The position numbers were made by a program, and so were the translations under genes. From positions 5,830,001 to 5,894,000 of the forward strand of contig CM060734.1 in the NCBI GenBank assembly GCA_030704615.1: a stretch of DNA of 64,000 nucleotides. Reading direction: 5' to 3'. The notes below the pieces were generated by a model. The model was not told the origin of the DNA, ran no database searches, and worked only from the letters and a program-made list of their open reading frames with translations. This document shows, one piece after another, positions 42,130 through 52,727 of the stretch; the first letter of the stretch is position 1; each line of letters opens with the position of its first letter. This DNA comes from Takakia lepidozioides (taxonomy: Eukaryota > Streptophyta > Takakiopsida > Takakiales > Takakiaceae).

Positions 42130-42438
42130 TCACCACCAATTTTGTTTCTCTAGTCGCTCCAGGGATTTTCCCTCACCAAAATTATGATTCCATTCTCTCA
42201 TAAGTTCATGATAGCCTTTAAATGGTCTATACCACTTCTGCAACCAACTATGCTTCCAATAACAACTCCGGTATAAGATGAATATCTCCCTACACCATCC
42301 TTTATTGACCAATTGCAATAAGAATACTTCTTTATCACTGCAACAAAGCTTCTGAAATATTGTTATCGATAAATGGTCTGGTAATCCAGTTATCAACTCT
42401 GACACTTCCTTTATTCCCTCACCATGGCTCTCTGCCAT
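42130..42438 (-). CDS. Small F-box protein, copy 1 (102 aa), inside the LTR-like insertion
   Basis: Starts MAESHGEGIKEVSE. Residues about 16-52 fit the F-box consensus (LPDHLSITIFQKL, then CSDKEVFLLQLVNKGWCREI): the LP start, the I/L-rich helix and the LV.K.W end are all present. F-box domains bind Skp1 in SCF ubiquitin ligases and normally carry a C-terminal substrate-binding domain. Here only about 50 residues follow (CYWKHSWLQKWYRPFKGYHE), rich in aromatic residues. Intact frame, followed 17 bases later by a second related ORF. Function, expression and Skp1 binding are inferred only. Confidence 0.6.
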   Translation of the reverse strand: MAESHGEGIKEVSELITGLPDHLSITIFQKLCCSDKEVFLLQLVNKGWCREIFILYRSCYWKHSWLQKWYRPFKGYHELMREWNHNFGEGKSLERLEKQNWW

Positions 42439-42879
42439 GCAAATGATTTTACTTCACAATTACACTCCCATCCTGAATCCAATTGAAGACTCTTTCTATC
42501 TTTGTTTCCTTAATCTGCTCCTTCTTGAGCTTTGAATCTCCTTATCGATATTTCTCTTGATAGACTAGAAACTAATTCTCACATCCAAATTCTTATCTGT
42601 TTCATTTATGCACATTCTCACCATCTCATATAATTATGGTTCTTCAATTCTTACACAAAGAAACACCTTCTCATTCCATCACTCCATTCTTCACACATAC
42701 ACAAAGTGAATTGCACTTTCTTTTTCTTCTTCTTCTCATTCATAAATCACAACACTGCAAGAACGCAATACTAAATCTACCATTGCAGAATAACTCTATA
42801 GTCTATCTTCTACTCACTCTACTCTCCCTACTCCCGGTCACGACTCTCTGGCTCAATTGACACTTCTGCTTCTCAAGAA

Positions 42880-42892
42880 CGCATTATATAGC
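42880..42892 (-). promoter_or_regulatory. TATA box inside the 1,451-bp insertion
   Basis: GCTATATAATGCG on the minus strand, about 440 bases upstream of the first F-box ORF. Confidence 0.4.
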
Positions 42893-43128
42893 AGAGCGCT
42901 TCAATAACTGTAATAACCGCTCAAACTCCTTCATCCATCATTTACAATTATTCATCCATCTCTTCTATCATTCAGTCCAAGATAGACTATCGACTGTATA
43001 CAAGATATCGAAGAACATTGCCCTATCGCAGCAATATCGAAGGTATCGCAGGCTATATCGATGAGAAAGATATTAAAAAGTTCTAAAAATTGTCATTAAG
43101 TCAGAAATTCCTATTATTCTACACAGTA

Positions 43129-43720
43129 CATCAGTCAAGTCTGTGCTTCCAATTCTCAATTGGATTACTGGCATAGAATCATCAAAGTCCATGACTGTTT
43201 CTCGCCCTTCAGGCTTCACATTATAACTTGTCACCTTGCTGCTCAGGTCTGTGTTCTCTGTCACATGAGCAATCTGATTGATTGCTTGATACAGCCTGTG
43301 CCTACAATGAGGTGCCACAGCCAATAGCTGTCCAATGGTAATCTCAGCTTTGGACTGGCATATTACTTCAGCCAAAGTCCCTTCATTACCCTGCACTTGT
43401 GAAGCCTCCTGCTTCACTTTCTCTAAACCGTCTTTATCTTCTCCTTCAGAATCAGAAGAATCTGCCATAGGGATATCAGTATCATTCTGCATTTCCCTTA
43501 TGGTATCAGCCACTTCCTTGTGCAGTTCCTTCTCATCTCTCCAAGCCTCATCATCTTTAGGCACATCACTGCCATCTTCATTAACATCTTCTTCCTCATC
43601 CACTGGAGGTATTAGTTTAGCTTTGCTTCTGGTAACTATCATTGTACTTACTTCTGGTACAAAATATGGCCTAACCATGTGAGCTGCCACTACTGGGCCC
43701 TCATTCACAGGAGTTCTCAT
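43129..43720 (-). pseudogene. Protease N-terminal region of element B
   Basis: Acidic linker (VDEEEDVNEDGSDVPKDDEA) then ITIGQLLAVAPHCRHRLYQA and the start of the retropepsin fold (PVIQLRIGSTDLTDVL). The codons after 43123 belong to the insertion (CRIIGISDL...). Confidence 0.75.
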
Positions 43721-44185
43721 CTCATTCTGGTGCCTGATCCAGAATGGACAGGCTGCTTTGCGATGTCATGCCTACGATAGTAACACAGTTCTTCACCATT
43801 GGGTCCTCGCCCTTGGTCTATTATGGGATTATTTCTATAATCCTGATTCCCTGGCTGGTAATTCCCCTTTGGATTACCCTGATAATTGCCTCTGGGATTG
43901 CCTTGGTAATTCCCTCTTGGATTACCTCTTCCTGCCATACCATTGTTATATCCACCAGGCCTACCATAGTGGTCATGTTCATTGTTTCTTCTTGGCTGGG
44001 GCTGCACTTGATGGCAGATGCACCCTCATTTGCCTAGGTTCTATTGCAGCTGTCCTTCTGTTGTAATAACAATTCTCAGTAGAACGGTTATCCATTTTAC
44101 AGATAGTATAGTGTTTCTCCTTCATGTGGCATTCAGCTGTGGTATGGCCTTCATTCTGGCATTTTGCACACCAAACACCCTTCCT
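43721..44185 (-). pseudogene. Nucleocapsid of element B: zinc knuckles and QGNPRGNY repeats
   Basis: In one frame near 44160-44120 CAKCQNEGHTTAEC gives a C-x2-C-x4-H-x4-C zinc knuckle. A second frame (44007-43720) has RPGGYNNGMAGRGNPRGNYQ with tandem QGNPRGNY units and a second, degraded knuckle (CYY.RRH...). Two frameshifts. RNA-binding part of Gag. Confidence 0.7.
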
Positions 44186-45430
44186 TCAATGTGTTGCAGC
44201 CTCTGTGGCATACTTCTTCAAGATTTCCTCCAGTCTTTTCTCATAGTTGTCCCTCTTCAACTTTTCCTTCTTCTTGCTCTTCCTCTTGAGCTCTTGCTCT
44301 TCTTCCTCATCTGACTCATCTTCAGAGTCCTCATCCTCCCTTTTATCTCTCCTGAGCATTCCCAATTGCTCAATTATGTTGGCTGTTTCAAATGCCTCCT
44401 CCACCGTATTATGGGGTAACATATCTACTTTATTTTGTAATTCAGGTCTTAGTCCACTCACAAACCAGGTCTTATGTAACCATGGTGCTGGTACAGCAGC
44501 CAGCTTTTTCATCATTAACTCCATCTTTTCCATGTACTCCACAACAGTTTCATGCTTCTTTTGCTTTAACTGTTGTAAACTCCCATACACTTCATCCTCA
44601 GTTTTGCTTGTCCTGAACCTGTTTCGGAATACTGTACTAAGGCCATTCCAGGTTAGGAAATGATTATTAGGAAACCTTGCATACCATTCACTTGCTTTCT
44701 TGATAAGTGAACAAGGAAACAGTCTCATCTTGGCATCATCGCCATTCTCATTGTTCACAATACACATGTGCTCAAATTGGCTGATGTGTACATCAGGATC
44801 CCCTTTTCCTGCATATATTGGAAAATGTGGGTTTGCCTGTGTTGGAGGTACTGCCATCTGTGGCCCTACATCCTGCCCACTGACAGGTGCTGGTCCTTCT
44901 GTTGGTGCTGGTCCTTGAGGACCTGCTGTTGTAGTGGTGGAACTCCCAACCAGGTGTTGGCCCCTGAGCACTCCCTGCTACTGGCTCCTCTGTACTTACA
45001 GTATTCCCAGCTACAGTTGCACTACTTCCCACACTCCCTGTCCCCCCAGAGCCAGATCCAAGCTGATCGCCTGATCCCCCTGAGCCGACATCTTTGTTGG
45101 CCTGTGATTCAAGTGCTCCACTTGATCCAGGTCCAACAGGTTGGGATGTCCTAGTTGTAGTCTCAACCTCAACTGTTGGTTCTACTTCTTCATACTCTTC
45201 ATCTTCAAATTCTTCTCTCTGTTTTCATCTTCCAAGTTCTTCTCTTGGATTTCCTCTTCCTCACTCATATAACTCAACTGAAGTGGTGTTGGAGAGTCTC
45301 AACTCTCCGTTGGCTCTGCCACATCTTCCTCTCCTTCTTTGTCTCGTGCTTCAGAAACTGGAGTTCCTGCTTTTGGTGTTCCATATCAACTCTGATCAAA
45401 GATTTCTGTCAAATCTTTAATCCAGGGATG
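44186..45430 (-). pseudogene. Gag of Ty3/gypsy element B
   Basis: Core frame 44971-44186 with FPIYAGKGDPDVHISQFEHM, RLFPCSLIKKASEWYARFP, VVEYMEKMELMMKKLAAVPA, SGLRPELQNKVDM and a Lys/Glu-rich tail (KRKSKKKEKLKRDNYEKRLE). The N-terminal low-complexity part (45430-44972) is in two other frames. Clearly the same family as gag A at 19.4-20.5 kb, without A's internal stop. Confidence 0.85.
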
Positions 45431-45466
45431 TACCTCATATCTTTCCCCTCGTGGCTGATCTTCTTC

Positions 45467-46386
45467 CTATACCAAATCCCTTAATCTTTCTTGTAAAGAA
45501 TAAGAAGGAGTGGCATCCAACTCTGGTTCTTCCGGTATGGGTGAGGTACTCTCTGGTCTTAATGGTGTGAGAGGGCCAGATGATTCCCCTATGTCTATTC
45601 CTCTATCCCAGAGATATGGATAATTAGCTTTCAAATAACTTTCTTTTTTTACTGAATATCTGTGGAGTCTAGCTTCTCTTTCATCACTCATGTCCCATGT
45701 CTTTCATATCTTCAATAAGGCAATAACCAAAACTCTCTTCTGTAGTATCTCTCGTATATGCCTGGATTTCTTTCAAGTTTTAATGCACCCTTGGCTATAC
45801 TAGAAGTCTCCGTTACCATATGGCAAGCACGTCTAGAAAGCTGTTCTTGGTGTAAGTTTGATCCACAGGATATCCAATACTTTACCAGTACAAGTTCTTC
45901 ATGCATGTGAGTGTAAACATTCACTTTCCGTTCCTCCCAGCTTTCAAACTCCACTCGTTTAATGGATAGCAATGCTATCACATAAACCAGTGTTGGTAAC
46001 CAACTTGCTCTCCCCCTACAGGCCACTTGATAAATCTTTATCACTTTCTCCAGACCCCACTCATGATCAGCATCATGCACTCTCTTAAGAATGTTTTCTT
46101 TGCAACCGTCTGGCAATTCCAAAAACCTCTGAAAGAATTGTTTGGACAATCTTTCCTTCTCAGTTCCACAGGGAATTTGATTCATATCAAATTCTTTGAT
46201 TCTCCAACCACCATGATCCCACCAGATGCCTGTCACATCTGGTTGTTCTTGACCCAGTTCCCCAGTACGGTCGCCAAATGTTGAGCGGCTTTTACTCACC
46301 CATCCCTTCGCTATCCGAGGTGGAAACTCTAAGATATAAGAGTTGGATATCTCTAAGCACTCAGCCCGCTCAGAACAATCAGTCAT
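45467..46386 (-). CDS. Leader ORFs of element B, including an F-box-like protein (224 aa)
   Basis: A 224-codon frame starts inside the LTR (46386), crosses the LTR end and the primer-binding region, and runs to 45712. The segment SKQFFQRFLELPDGCKENIL...EWGLEKVIKIYQVACRGRASW has the LP...IL...V.R.W spacing of an F-box and resembles the small F-box ORFs at 42 kb (DKE.I..LWLVSKEWYRE) and the leader of D3. A C-terminal half (EERKVNVYTHMHEELVLVKYW...) is unrecognised. A second short frame follows (45691-45467, MSDEREARLHRYSVKK). Whether it is translated separately or is an N-terminal extension of Gag is unknown. Confidence 0.45.
46258..46278 (-). promoter_or_regulatory. Primer-binding-site region of element B
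   Basis: TTTGGCGACCGTACTGGGGA directly follows the LTR end on the minus strand, as in many plant gypsy elements (TTTGGCG...GGGGA). The same text, with changes, follows the LTRs at 34254 and 21392. Confidence 0.55.
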
Positions 46387-46695
46387 GACCTACAGTTAGT
46401 GATACGTCCTTCTCCTCTCGATGACCAAGGCGTGATCCCAGAAGTGTCCCTCCCTGTTGCTACTCTGCCTATTCTACTTGCAAGCTGTTCTAACCGCCTA
46501 ACTAACTAACTGTCACCCAGAATGTACGTTCCCTCTGTAGATGTTATTCCCACACAGTTGTTCCCTGCCATGGTAACCGTTCCCTGTGAATGCTGTGACG
46601 GACTGTGTCAAACTGTGAATGTTATGACTGTGCCGAGCTGTGACTGGTTGTGTCGGGCTGTGTCAGGCTGTGATAGACTGTGATAGGCTGTGTTC
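46279..46695 (-). mobile_element. 5' LTR of element B
   Basis: Minus-strand LTR ending GCCGCTCAACA at 46279. It has the CTGTGAC-type minisatellite at 46590-46692, then changes at about 46695 to unrelated DNA with pol similarity. Shorter than the LTR of element A, probably by loss of repeat units. Confidence 0.6.
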
Positions 46696-47759
46696 GATCC
46701 CTCTCCTTGGCAGTCACAGTGGCTGCCGTGTCTCTAGTGCGGAGGTAGTCCAACACAGCCGAATCCTCATGTATATCTCTAGCACCACCTGGCTCATCAC
46801 TAGCCTCAGGGTCCTCAGACACTCCGTTTACAGTTATCCCTGTTGTAGGTCCAACCTGACCTCCCGATGCCAAGATACACAAAAATGCAGATGCGTGCTA
46901 TCCTGGCACCATCTCCTCGTCCGTCTTAACCATGTCACCGAGCTCTAGTGTCATCCTGCTGGCTCGTGCATGGATTGCGACTCAATCCATCCGCATCCCG
47001 ATTGACCAAACCTGGTCGATGCACAACCTGAAAGTCATACTCTTGGAGTATAAGTGCCCACCGTGCAAGCTTCCCCATAAGCTTGTCTGACTCCATCAAC
47101 CACTTGAGTGGCTGGTGATCTGTGACAAGGGTGAAGAGATTGCCATATAGATAGCACCTGAAGTGTGTCACGGCCCACACTGCAGCTAAGCACTCTCCCT
47201 CATATGAGCTATACTTAGCCTCTGCAGCGTTGTTCGAGCGGCTAGCATAAGCCACAACAAACTCTCTTCCCTCATCATCCACCTGTGTGAGCACCGCTCC
47301 AAGCCCCAACAGGCTCCAATCCATGTGCAGCTGAAAGGAACGCCCCCTGATAGGTCGTCTCAAGATGGGCGCCGAGGTTAACCTCGCCTTGAGATCTTGA
47401 AAAGCTCGTTCTTGCTCATCTTCCCATTGCCACTCCTGGTCCACCTTGATAAGCTTGGTTAGAGCCTTTGCAATAGCACTAAATCCCTTGACAAACGGTC
47501 TATAATAGTTTGCAAACCCCATGAAAGCTCAAACTCGGCTCACATCCGTGGGGCGTGGAATCTGTGCAATGGCCTCTATCTTAGTCTGCTGTACCCCCAA
47601 TCCTCCAGGATATATCATGTGATCCAGAACAAAAGGCTGGACTGTTCTCTGTCGTTTATGGATTTGGGACGCATTCGAAGGTGGTCTCAGAGAGGGGTGT
47701 GCCTGAGATGGACCGGCATTAGATGGTCCGGCATGTGAGGAACCACGGGTCTGCTGCAC
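46696..47759 (-). pseudogene. RT end and RNase H of a third gypsy element
   Basis: 47759-47529 ends with GVQQTKIEAIAQIPRPTDVSRV. After a one-frame break the next segment continues GFANYYRPFVKGFSAIAKALT, EWQWEDEQERAFQDLKARLT, AVLTQVDDEGREFVVAYASR, SSYEGECLAAVWAVTHFRCY, TDHQPLKWLME, RPGLVNRDADGLSR. These are the RT connection and RNase H domains of a different gypsy lineage from element B. The catalytic RT palm and integrase are absent. Element B's LTR interrupts it near 46695. Confidence 0.9.
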
Positions 47760-47938
47760 AACACGTTGGTTAAGGTGGAATTGTAGTGGCAGTTGTCATC
47801 ATCCGAGGCTTCAACTTCCACCCGGTCCAATGCAGCAGAATGATGCGTGTGTGTTGAAAACAGATCAACCCTATTGCTCCTTAATGCCCGTTGTGTTGAT
47901 GGGGAGTTGGATCGGTTTTCGGATTGTGGTGAAGCTGG

Positions 47939-48403
47939 TCATATCGGTGAGACATGTTCCCGTCTCGTCGACTGTACAATGGGTTTGGCACCATCGTTTG
48001 TATGAACAAGGTTGCGTACGTCACTCGGTCGTGGTAGATCATCACCCCCGAGCTCCATTCGGCCTCTGCCGGTGGCTTCAGCGTATACTAGGGGGCGAGA
48101 GTCGACCCCGACTTCATTTTGAAGACCATTTTCTGGGGAGGACACAATTGCAGCTTCACCCTCATCTGCGATACGTACTTCGTCAAGAAGGTCATCAAAG
48201 GTCAGGTGGATATAGACATTGTCCTCTATGAACGTAAACGGGTCATATGCATTGTCGGGAGCATCATCAGACCCATCTCCACTATCGGAGGCAGATGAGT
48301 CCCTTCGAGACGCAGTATCGTCACTCATCGAATCTGCCTCAGAAGCAGAGTCTTCGGAATGCAAGTTCCTCTCGTACCATGCTGCAGCATCATCCGCTGC
48401 CAT
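47939..48403 (-). CDS. Hypothetical acidic protein
   Basis: 155 codons, starting MAADDAAAWYERNLHSED, with a Ser/Asp-rich stretch (SMSDDTASRRDSSASDSGDGSDD) and FTFIEDNVYIHLTFDDLLDEV. No family recognised. Low complexity suggests a transposon accessory or disordered protein. Coding status is uncertain because several open frames overlap on the opposite strand. Confidence 0.3.
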   Translation of the reverse strand: MAADDAAAWYERNLHSEDSASEADSMSDDTASRRDSSASDSGDGSDDAPDNAYDPFTFIEDNVYIHLTFDDLLDEVRIADEGEAAIVSSPENGLQNEVGVDSRPLVYAEATGRGRMELGGDDLPRPSDVRNLVHTNDGAKPIVQSTRREHVSPI

Positions 48404-49690
48404 CTCACCGAAGTTGGACGATTGGGCATCTTGGAGCAGATGGCGGCCTCACGCTGCACTTTTGCCACCCTCTTGGCCGGGGGTGGTCTTCAGTTCGGCC
48501 GATTTCGCTGCCAGAGCTCTTAAGTTCAACACCAGACGATCAAGGTTCCGTGTACACATCTTTCCCTGGACCTCAGTTCATATAATGAACTGTGACAAAT
48601 ATGCATGCCCTCACAAGCCGAGGTAAGCCAAAAGTATGCATGCAATCCATGCTCAGGTAAGTTGGGAATTTGCTGCCGTGTTGCACTGTTATCACCAAGT
48701 AGCTGGAACCTCGATTGGCCTCTCAACAAGCTCATGATTGACTGGGTGTCGGTAGGTGAAGACAATGGATGCAGTCCGCTCCCCTGTGCTATAGTGGACA
48801 ACGGTGTCGTGTCCTCCAATATATGCACCATCGTTTAAATGGAGATTTTTGTTGTGGAGCCTCTATGTCCATAGGACTCATCCTCGTAGCTTATGAGAAT
48901 GTCCCCATAGACTGTTTGCGAGGGAATCCGCGGAGGCTTGTATGTACACCCGATGCAATCGTCGTAGGACACTGGCAGCAATTCCAACGATACAGTAAGG
49001 CCGTGTGGCTTTTGAAGATGTCCCATGCAGGCGGATACTGCAGATCGACAATTCGTAGGCACCAGACCTGCACGAGGCTATCCCCGCAAGTGCGATCGTG
49101 GAAGCCAGGAAAGTACTCAAGAGCGGACAGGTGCACCCGTCTTTGCTGAGACTGGTCTATCCAATCCTGCAGGTATATAAGAATGTCCCTTGACTTGGGC
49201 TTGAAGTTCCACGGGGATCGAGCCCCGTTGGGGCAATTGCTGGGATCCCGACACGCCATCGCCGAATAGTGAAAAGAGCTGCCAGGAAGCAGAGAGGGAG
49301 CGCTGGGAAGCAGACTTGCAGACCTGAGAGTATGGGAGGAGAGGAAGTGGGAGGAGAGGAACTAGTCCTGCTGGCCAGATCTGAAACGGAGTGGGTGTAG
49401 GGGGAAATTTGGACAAGTGGCAAACAAAAAAGCAGCAAACAAAAAAACAGCATTTAATATGCCCGTACCCGGGAATGAGGAGAAATTTGGAAGTAGTATG
49501 GATGACGTTCCATAAACCCTATAATTCATTCATCTTCCATGTCTCATCCGTTACTGCAGTTTGAAATATAGTGCTAGCCACGTGGCGGAAACGTAGGAAA
49601 CCACATGCAGCCGGGCACGTGGTGACGTTGCACTTGCGTAATCTTATTATTGCTCACGTAGGTCCACTTTTCATCATTTTCCGGCTTCTG
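48404..49690. other. No recognised gene; probable decayed coding sequence on the minus strand
   Basis: Minus-strand frames at 49259-48891 (RDILIYLQDWIDQSQQRRVH; EYFPGFHDRTCG) and 49062-48835 look protein-like but have no motif I know. The stretch 49260-49690 is non-coding, with A-rich CAAACAAAAAAACAGC near 49440. Confidence 0.35.
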
Positions 49691-49946
49691 CAGTGTGTTC
49701 AGTGATCTGAATTCTCCTCTGCTGTTCCCGACTCTTTAGCTTCTTTTCCATTGTCGAGGAGGGGAAAGTCGTGTTCATGGAGCACATTGAGGAAGAAGAG
49801 GAGGAATTCATGCTGCCCATGCAAACACGCAAGGTTCTGTGCAATCGGATGGTTGTCTCCCAGCAGACAGTGAGGGTGGTGGCGATAGACCTCCAAAGAG
49901 GATTGGGAAACTTCGGAAGAAATCCATGACTTCATAGGAAGCAGGA

Positions 49947-50555
49947 ATGGTGTTCACGGCCACCACGTCCGGGGAGCGCGTTCCTATCTCCCCCATTTCT
50001 GCAAGCGGTGCCTCGTCAGGTCCAGCCACAAGCGCACAGGGAGTTGGGAGCACGAATCCTGGAAGTGTGTATGAAAACGTGTTTGCCGACGTTGTATTGA
50101 CTAGCAACATGCGCAAGCAAGCCCTGTTGTCATTGACGACATGTGCGATGAACCACACAATGAGCTCTATTTAGCACTTGCTAAAGAATGGGGCTCCTCC
50201 ATTGATTCCATTATGCAGGATGAAGCCCCTCCCGGCTGTGCGCATGGCTGAGCGCCCTGGCATCAACAAGCTCAAGCTGTTCTTTGAGGCCGACAGGTAC
50301 AACGATGCTCTTGCATCACTGTTGCTTTCTACCAACGACGACGGAGGACAGAGCCAAGAGATCGAACAAGCAGATCGGGATGCATGGTTTGTACATTGGC
50401 AGGCAGCGGATGCCGCATTTGAGGAGGACATAAAGAATACAGAGTGGGAATTCCTCTCAAACAAAAGGCTGCACATCTACGACATGAATCACAGGTGGTA
50501 CGTTTGGATGGAGGTAATATCCAAGCAGCATCCAGAAGACGCGAGCTGGCACTAA
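49947..50555 (+). pseudogene. Unknown plus-strand coding remnant
   Basis: Two frames: 49947-50174 (VFADVVLTSNMRKQALLSLTT) and 50178-50555 (ERPGINKLKLFFEADRYNDAL; DRDAWFVHWQAADAAFEED; HRWYVWMEVISKQHPEDASW). They are separated by a stop at 50172. Tryptophan-rich and plausible as part of a transposon ORF1-type protein. No family assigned. Confidence 0.4.
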
Positions 50556-50914
50556 CGGGTGAATGCAAAAATTATGGATGTGAGGAGTTTGGATCTGGGG
50601 CTAATTCGACGTGCAATGAATCGAATGAATGTGTGAGTGTCAATCCCCTTTTCTGCTCACATGAGCTTGGGTTTCATATCCGAATATGAGCGTTGCATTT
50701 GTGGATTCTGCATCAGAATAGGTTACAGATCAAGGATAAATTGTCATAATCGGGACCGACTATAACAAAGTACACACAAAGGGCACTGCACTGTAGCATC
50801 TTCTGCACAGTGAACAATAGTTAAACTCTGAACGAATTATTAAAGTTCCCCATTCAACAATACTCCCAGCAGTCTTGTTTAAGGTCGCATGTATTCCAAC
50901 TGATATAGTCGGAG

Positions 50915-51245
50915 CCGACTATAGCAGTTAGCAGATGTATAGCTCGACTGACCGTCATAGCCCTTTTTCGTTCTTGACAGTTTGGTGCAGTGATCGAGGT
51001 AGAACAAAACTGACACATTCATAGTTTGCAAGTTGTTGAGGCTGCTGTTATAGTCGGAGATGACTATAGTAGTTTGGTAGACTATAGCAGTTAGCAGATG
51101 TATAGCTTGATTGACATTCATAGGCATTTTTCGTTAACGACAGTTTGGTGCAGTGATCGAGATAGCACAAAACTGACACATTCACAATTTGCAGGTTGTT
51201 GAGGCTGCTGTTATAGTCGGAGACGACTATAGCAGTTTGGTAGAC
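50915..51245. repeat. 162-bp direct repeat, two copies
   Basis: GCAGTTAGCAGATGTATAGC, CAGTTTGGTGCAGTGATCGA and GAGGCTGCTGTTATAGTCGG each occur twice about 162 bases apart (for example 50978 and 51140). Confidence 0.85.
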
Positions 51246-51770
51246 TGGATACGGGACCTATGCTATTTACCTAGAAACTATTCGGAGGTTCTTCAAGGTA
51301 GCAGACGAATTTCCATGAGGTCGTTGCCGACTAAAACGCCCTTTACTATGTGTTTTGCAGCGTTACAGATCGAGGAAATGTGTCCTCCGAGCTTCCACAC
51401 AAGCTATTCTACTTCCAGAAGTGCGCAACAATACTTGTTGAGAAGTTGAAACAGCTTTTCCACCAGACGTGTACAAGAAGTGCTTGAATAAGCGGGACAA
51501 GAATTGGATGACGATGTCGCGGGACGCTCTCATAGAGTACATGGGTCATGCGGGATTTCGTAGAAACGGAAACGCCTGCTTGGATGTCCATGCGCCCCGG
51601 TTATCAGCGTCACGTCGTCAATCAGCGTCAGGTCACGCCAGACCTGACGCTGACGGGACCTCCGTCACGTCAGGTTTCGGGAATATTCTAGTAAAAAAGT
51701 ACCGGGTAAAATATTGCCACTTAAGCAGCCACGTTGCCGACACGGTGGCGGTGACAAATATATTTTGAAA
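51246..51770 (+). pseudogene. Unknown coding remnant downstream of the 162-bp repeat
   Basis: Frames give LVDWIRDLCYLPRNYSEVLQ, then in other frames RKCVLRASTQAILLPEVRN and PPDVYKKCLNKRDKNWMTMS. The last is followed by a CGTCA-rich repeat (GGTCACGCCAGACCTGACGC..., 51605-51675). No family recognised. Confidence 0.3.
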
Positions 51771-51782
51771 AATAATAAAATG

Positions 51783-52622
51783 AAAGCGACCACCAATTTT
51801 GGCGGTCGCTTTATATTTCGAATTTAAAAAAATAAGTGCGACCGCCGTATTGGCAGTCGCTTAATTGTTTAAAAAAAAAACAAGATTGGCGGTCGCATTG
51901 GCGGTTGCTTAATTTAAAAAAGAAAAACAGCGACCTCCGTATTGGCGGTCGCATAATGTTAAAAATATACAAAAAACAAGCAACCCGCCATAAGGCAGTC
52001 GCTTAATTTTAATAATATATAAAAAACAAGCAACCGCCAGAATTGGCGGTCGCTTGATTTTGAAAATAAAAACAAACAAGCGACCGCCATATGGCGGTCG
52101 CTTAAATATACAAATATTAAAAAAAAAACCAACGACCGCCATAATATGGCGGTCGCTTTATTTTTAAAATATAAAAATTTAAGCGACAAAAAAAACGACC
52201 GCCACACCGGACAGTCGCTTATCTTAAAATAAAAAATAATGGCGACCGCCAAACTGGGCAGTTGCATAAATTTAAAAATATATAAAATAAAAGCAACCGC
52301 CACAGTGGCGGTCGCTTAAACTAAAAAATATAAAGATTAAAACCGACCGCCGTACTGGCGGTCGATGTATTTTCAAGATATTAAGAATAAAAGCTACCAC
52401 CATCTTGGCGGTCGCTTTATTTTTAATATATAAAGAAATGAAGCGACCGCCATATTTGCGGTCGCGTTATTTAAAAAATATAAAAAATAAGCGTCATAAT
52501 AAATAAAATTGACCGCAGTATTTCTGAAAATCAAAGGAAATAAAAGCGACCGCCGCAATATTGGCGGTCGCTTGTGTTTTGTAAAAATAAAAATACCGAC
52601 CGCAGTATGAGCTGCCGCTTAA
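51783..52622. repeat. Hairpin array 4 (GCGACCGCC...GGCGGTCGC units, about 17 copies)
   Basis: Inverted repeats of the form GCGACCGCC-(ATATT-type loop)-GGCGGTCGC recur every 45-60 bases, separated by TTAATTTTAAAAATATAAAAA-like linkers. The stem relates to arrays 1-3 (GCGACCACC) but the central base pair differs and loops are shorter and A/T-rich. Several units are imperfect on one arm (for example GCAACC...GGTCGC). No coding; frames across it are artefacts. Confidence 0.9.
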
Positions 52623-52715
52623 TTTTAAAATTATAATAAATATGGTTGTACCGCTTTTTTCGGGTGGGCACTATTGGTCGGTCATATTTTCATTTCACTT
52701 TCATCCTTCCTGGAG

Positions 52716-52727
52716 CATATATAAGGG
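52716..52727 (+). promoter_or_regulatory. Candidate TATA promoter at the inner edge of hairpin array 4
   Basis: GCATATATAAGGGAGG followed by AGCTCCTCACTTCTTTTGGC, like the promoters beside arrays 1 and 2. It points toward the hAT remnant. Confidence 0.5.

Larger units (their letters stand above)
41673..43123 (-). mobile_element. 1,451-bp TG...CA insertion (solo-LTR-like) with perfect 5-bp target duplication
   Basis: Ends are TGTAGAATAA and TTATTCTACA (10-bp inverted ends with TG/CA), flanked by CAGTA at 41668-41672 and 43124-43128. Deleting it plus one CAGTA makes the host protease frame continuous (TDV-L-IDGG). The TG...CA ends and 5-bp duplication fit a solo LTR of an LTR retrotransposon; no second LTR, primer site or gag is inside. 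The minus strand has a TATA box (CTATATAATG, about 42885) upstream of two F-box ORFs. ATGCACATTCTCACCATCTCA at 42608 is shared with the D-family LTRs. Confidence 0.85.

Noticed and set aside
51783-52622. CRISPR-like array
   Set aside because: Regular short repeats with spacers, but the spacers are low-complexity A/T linkers similar to each other, the repeats are imperfect, there are no cas genes, and the window is eukaryotic.
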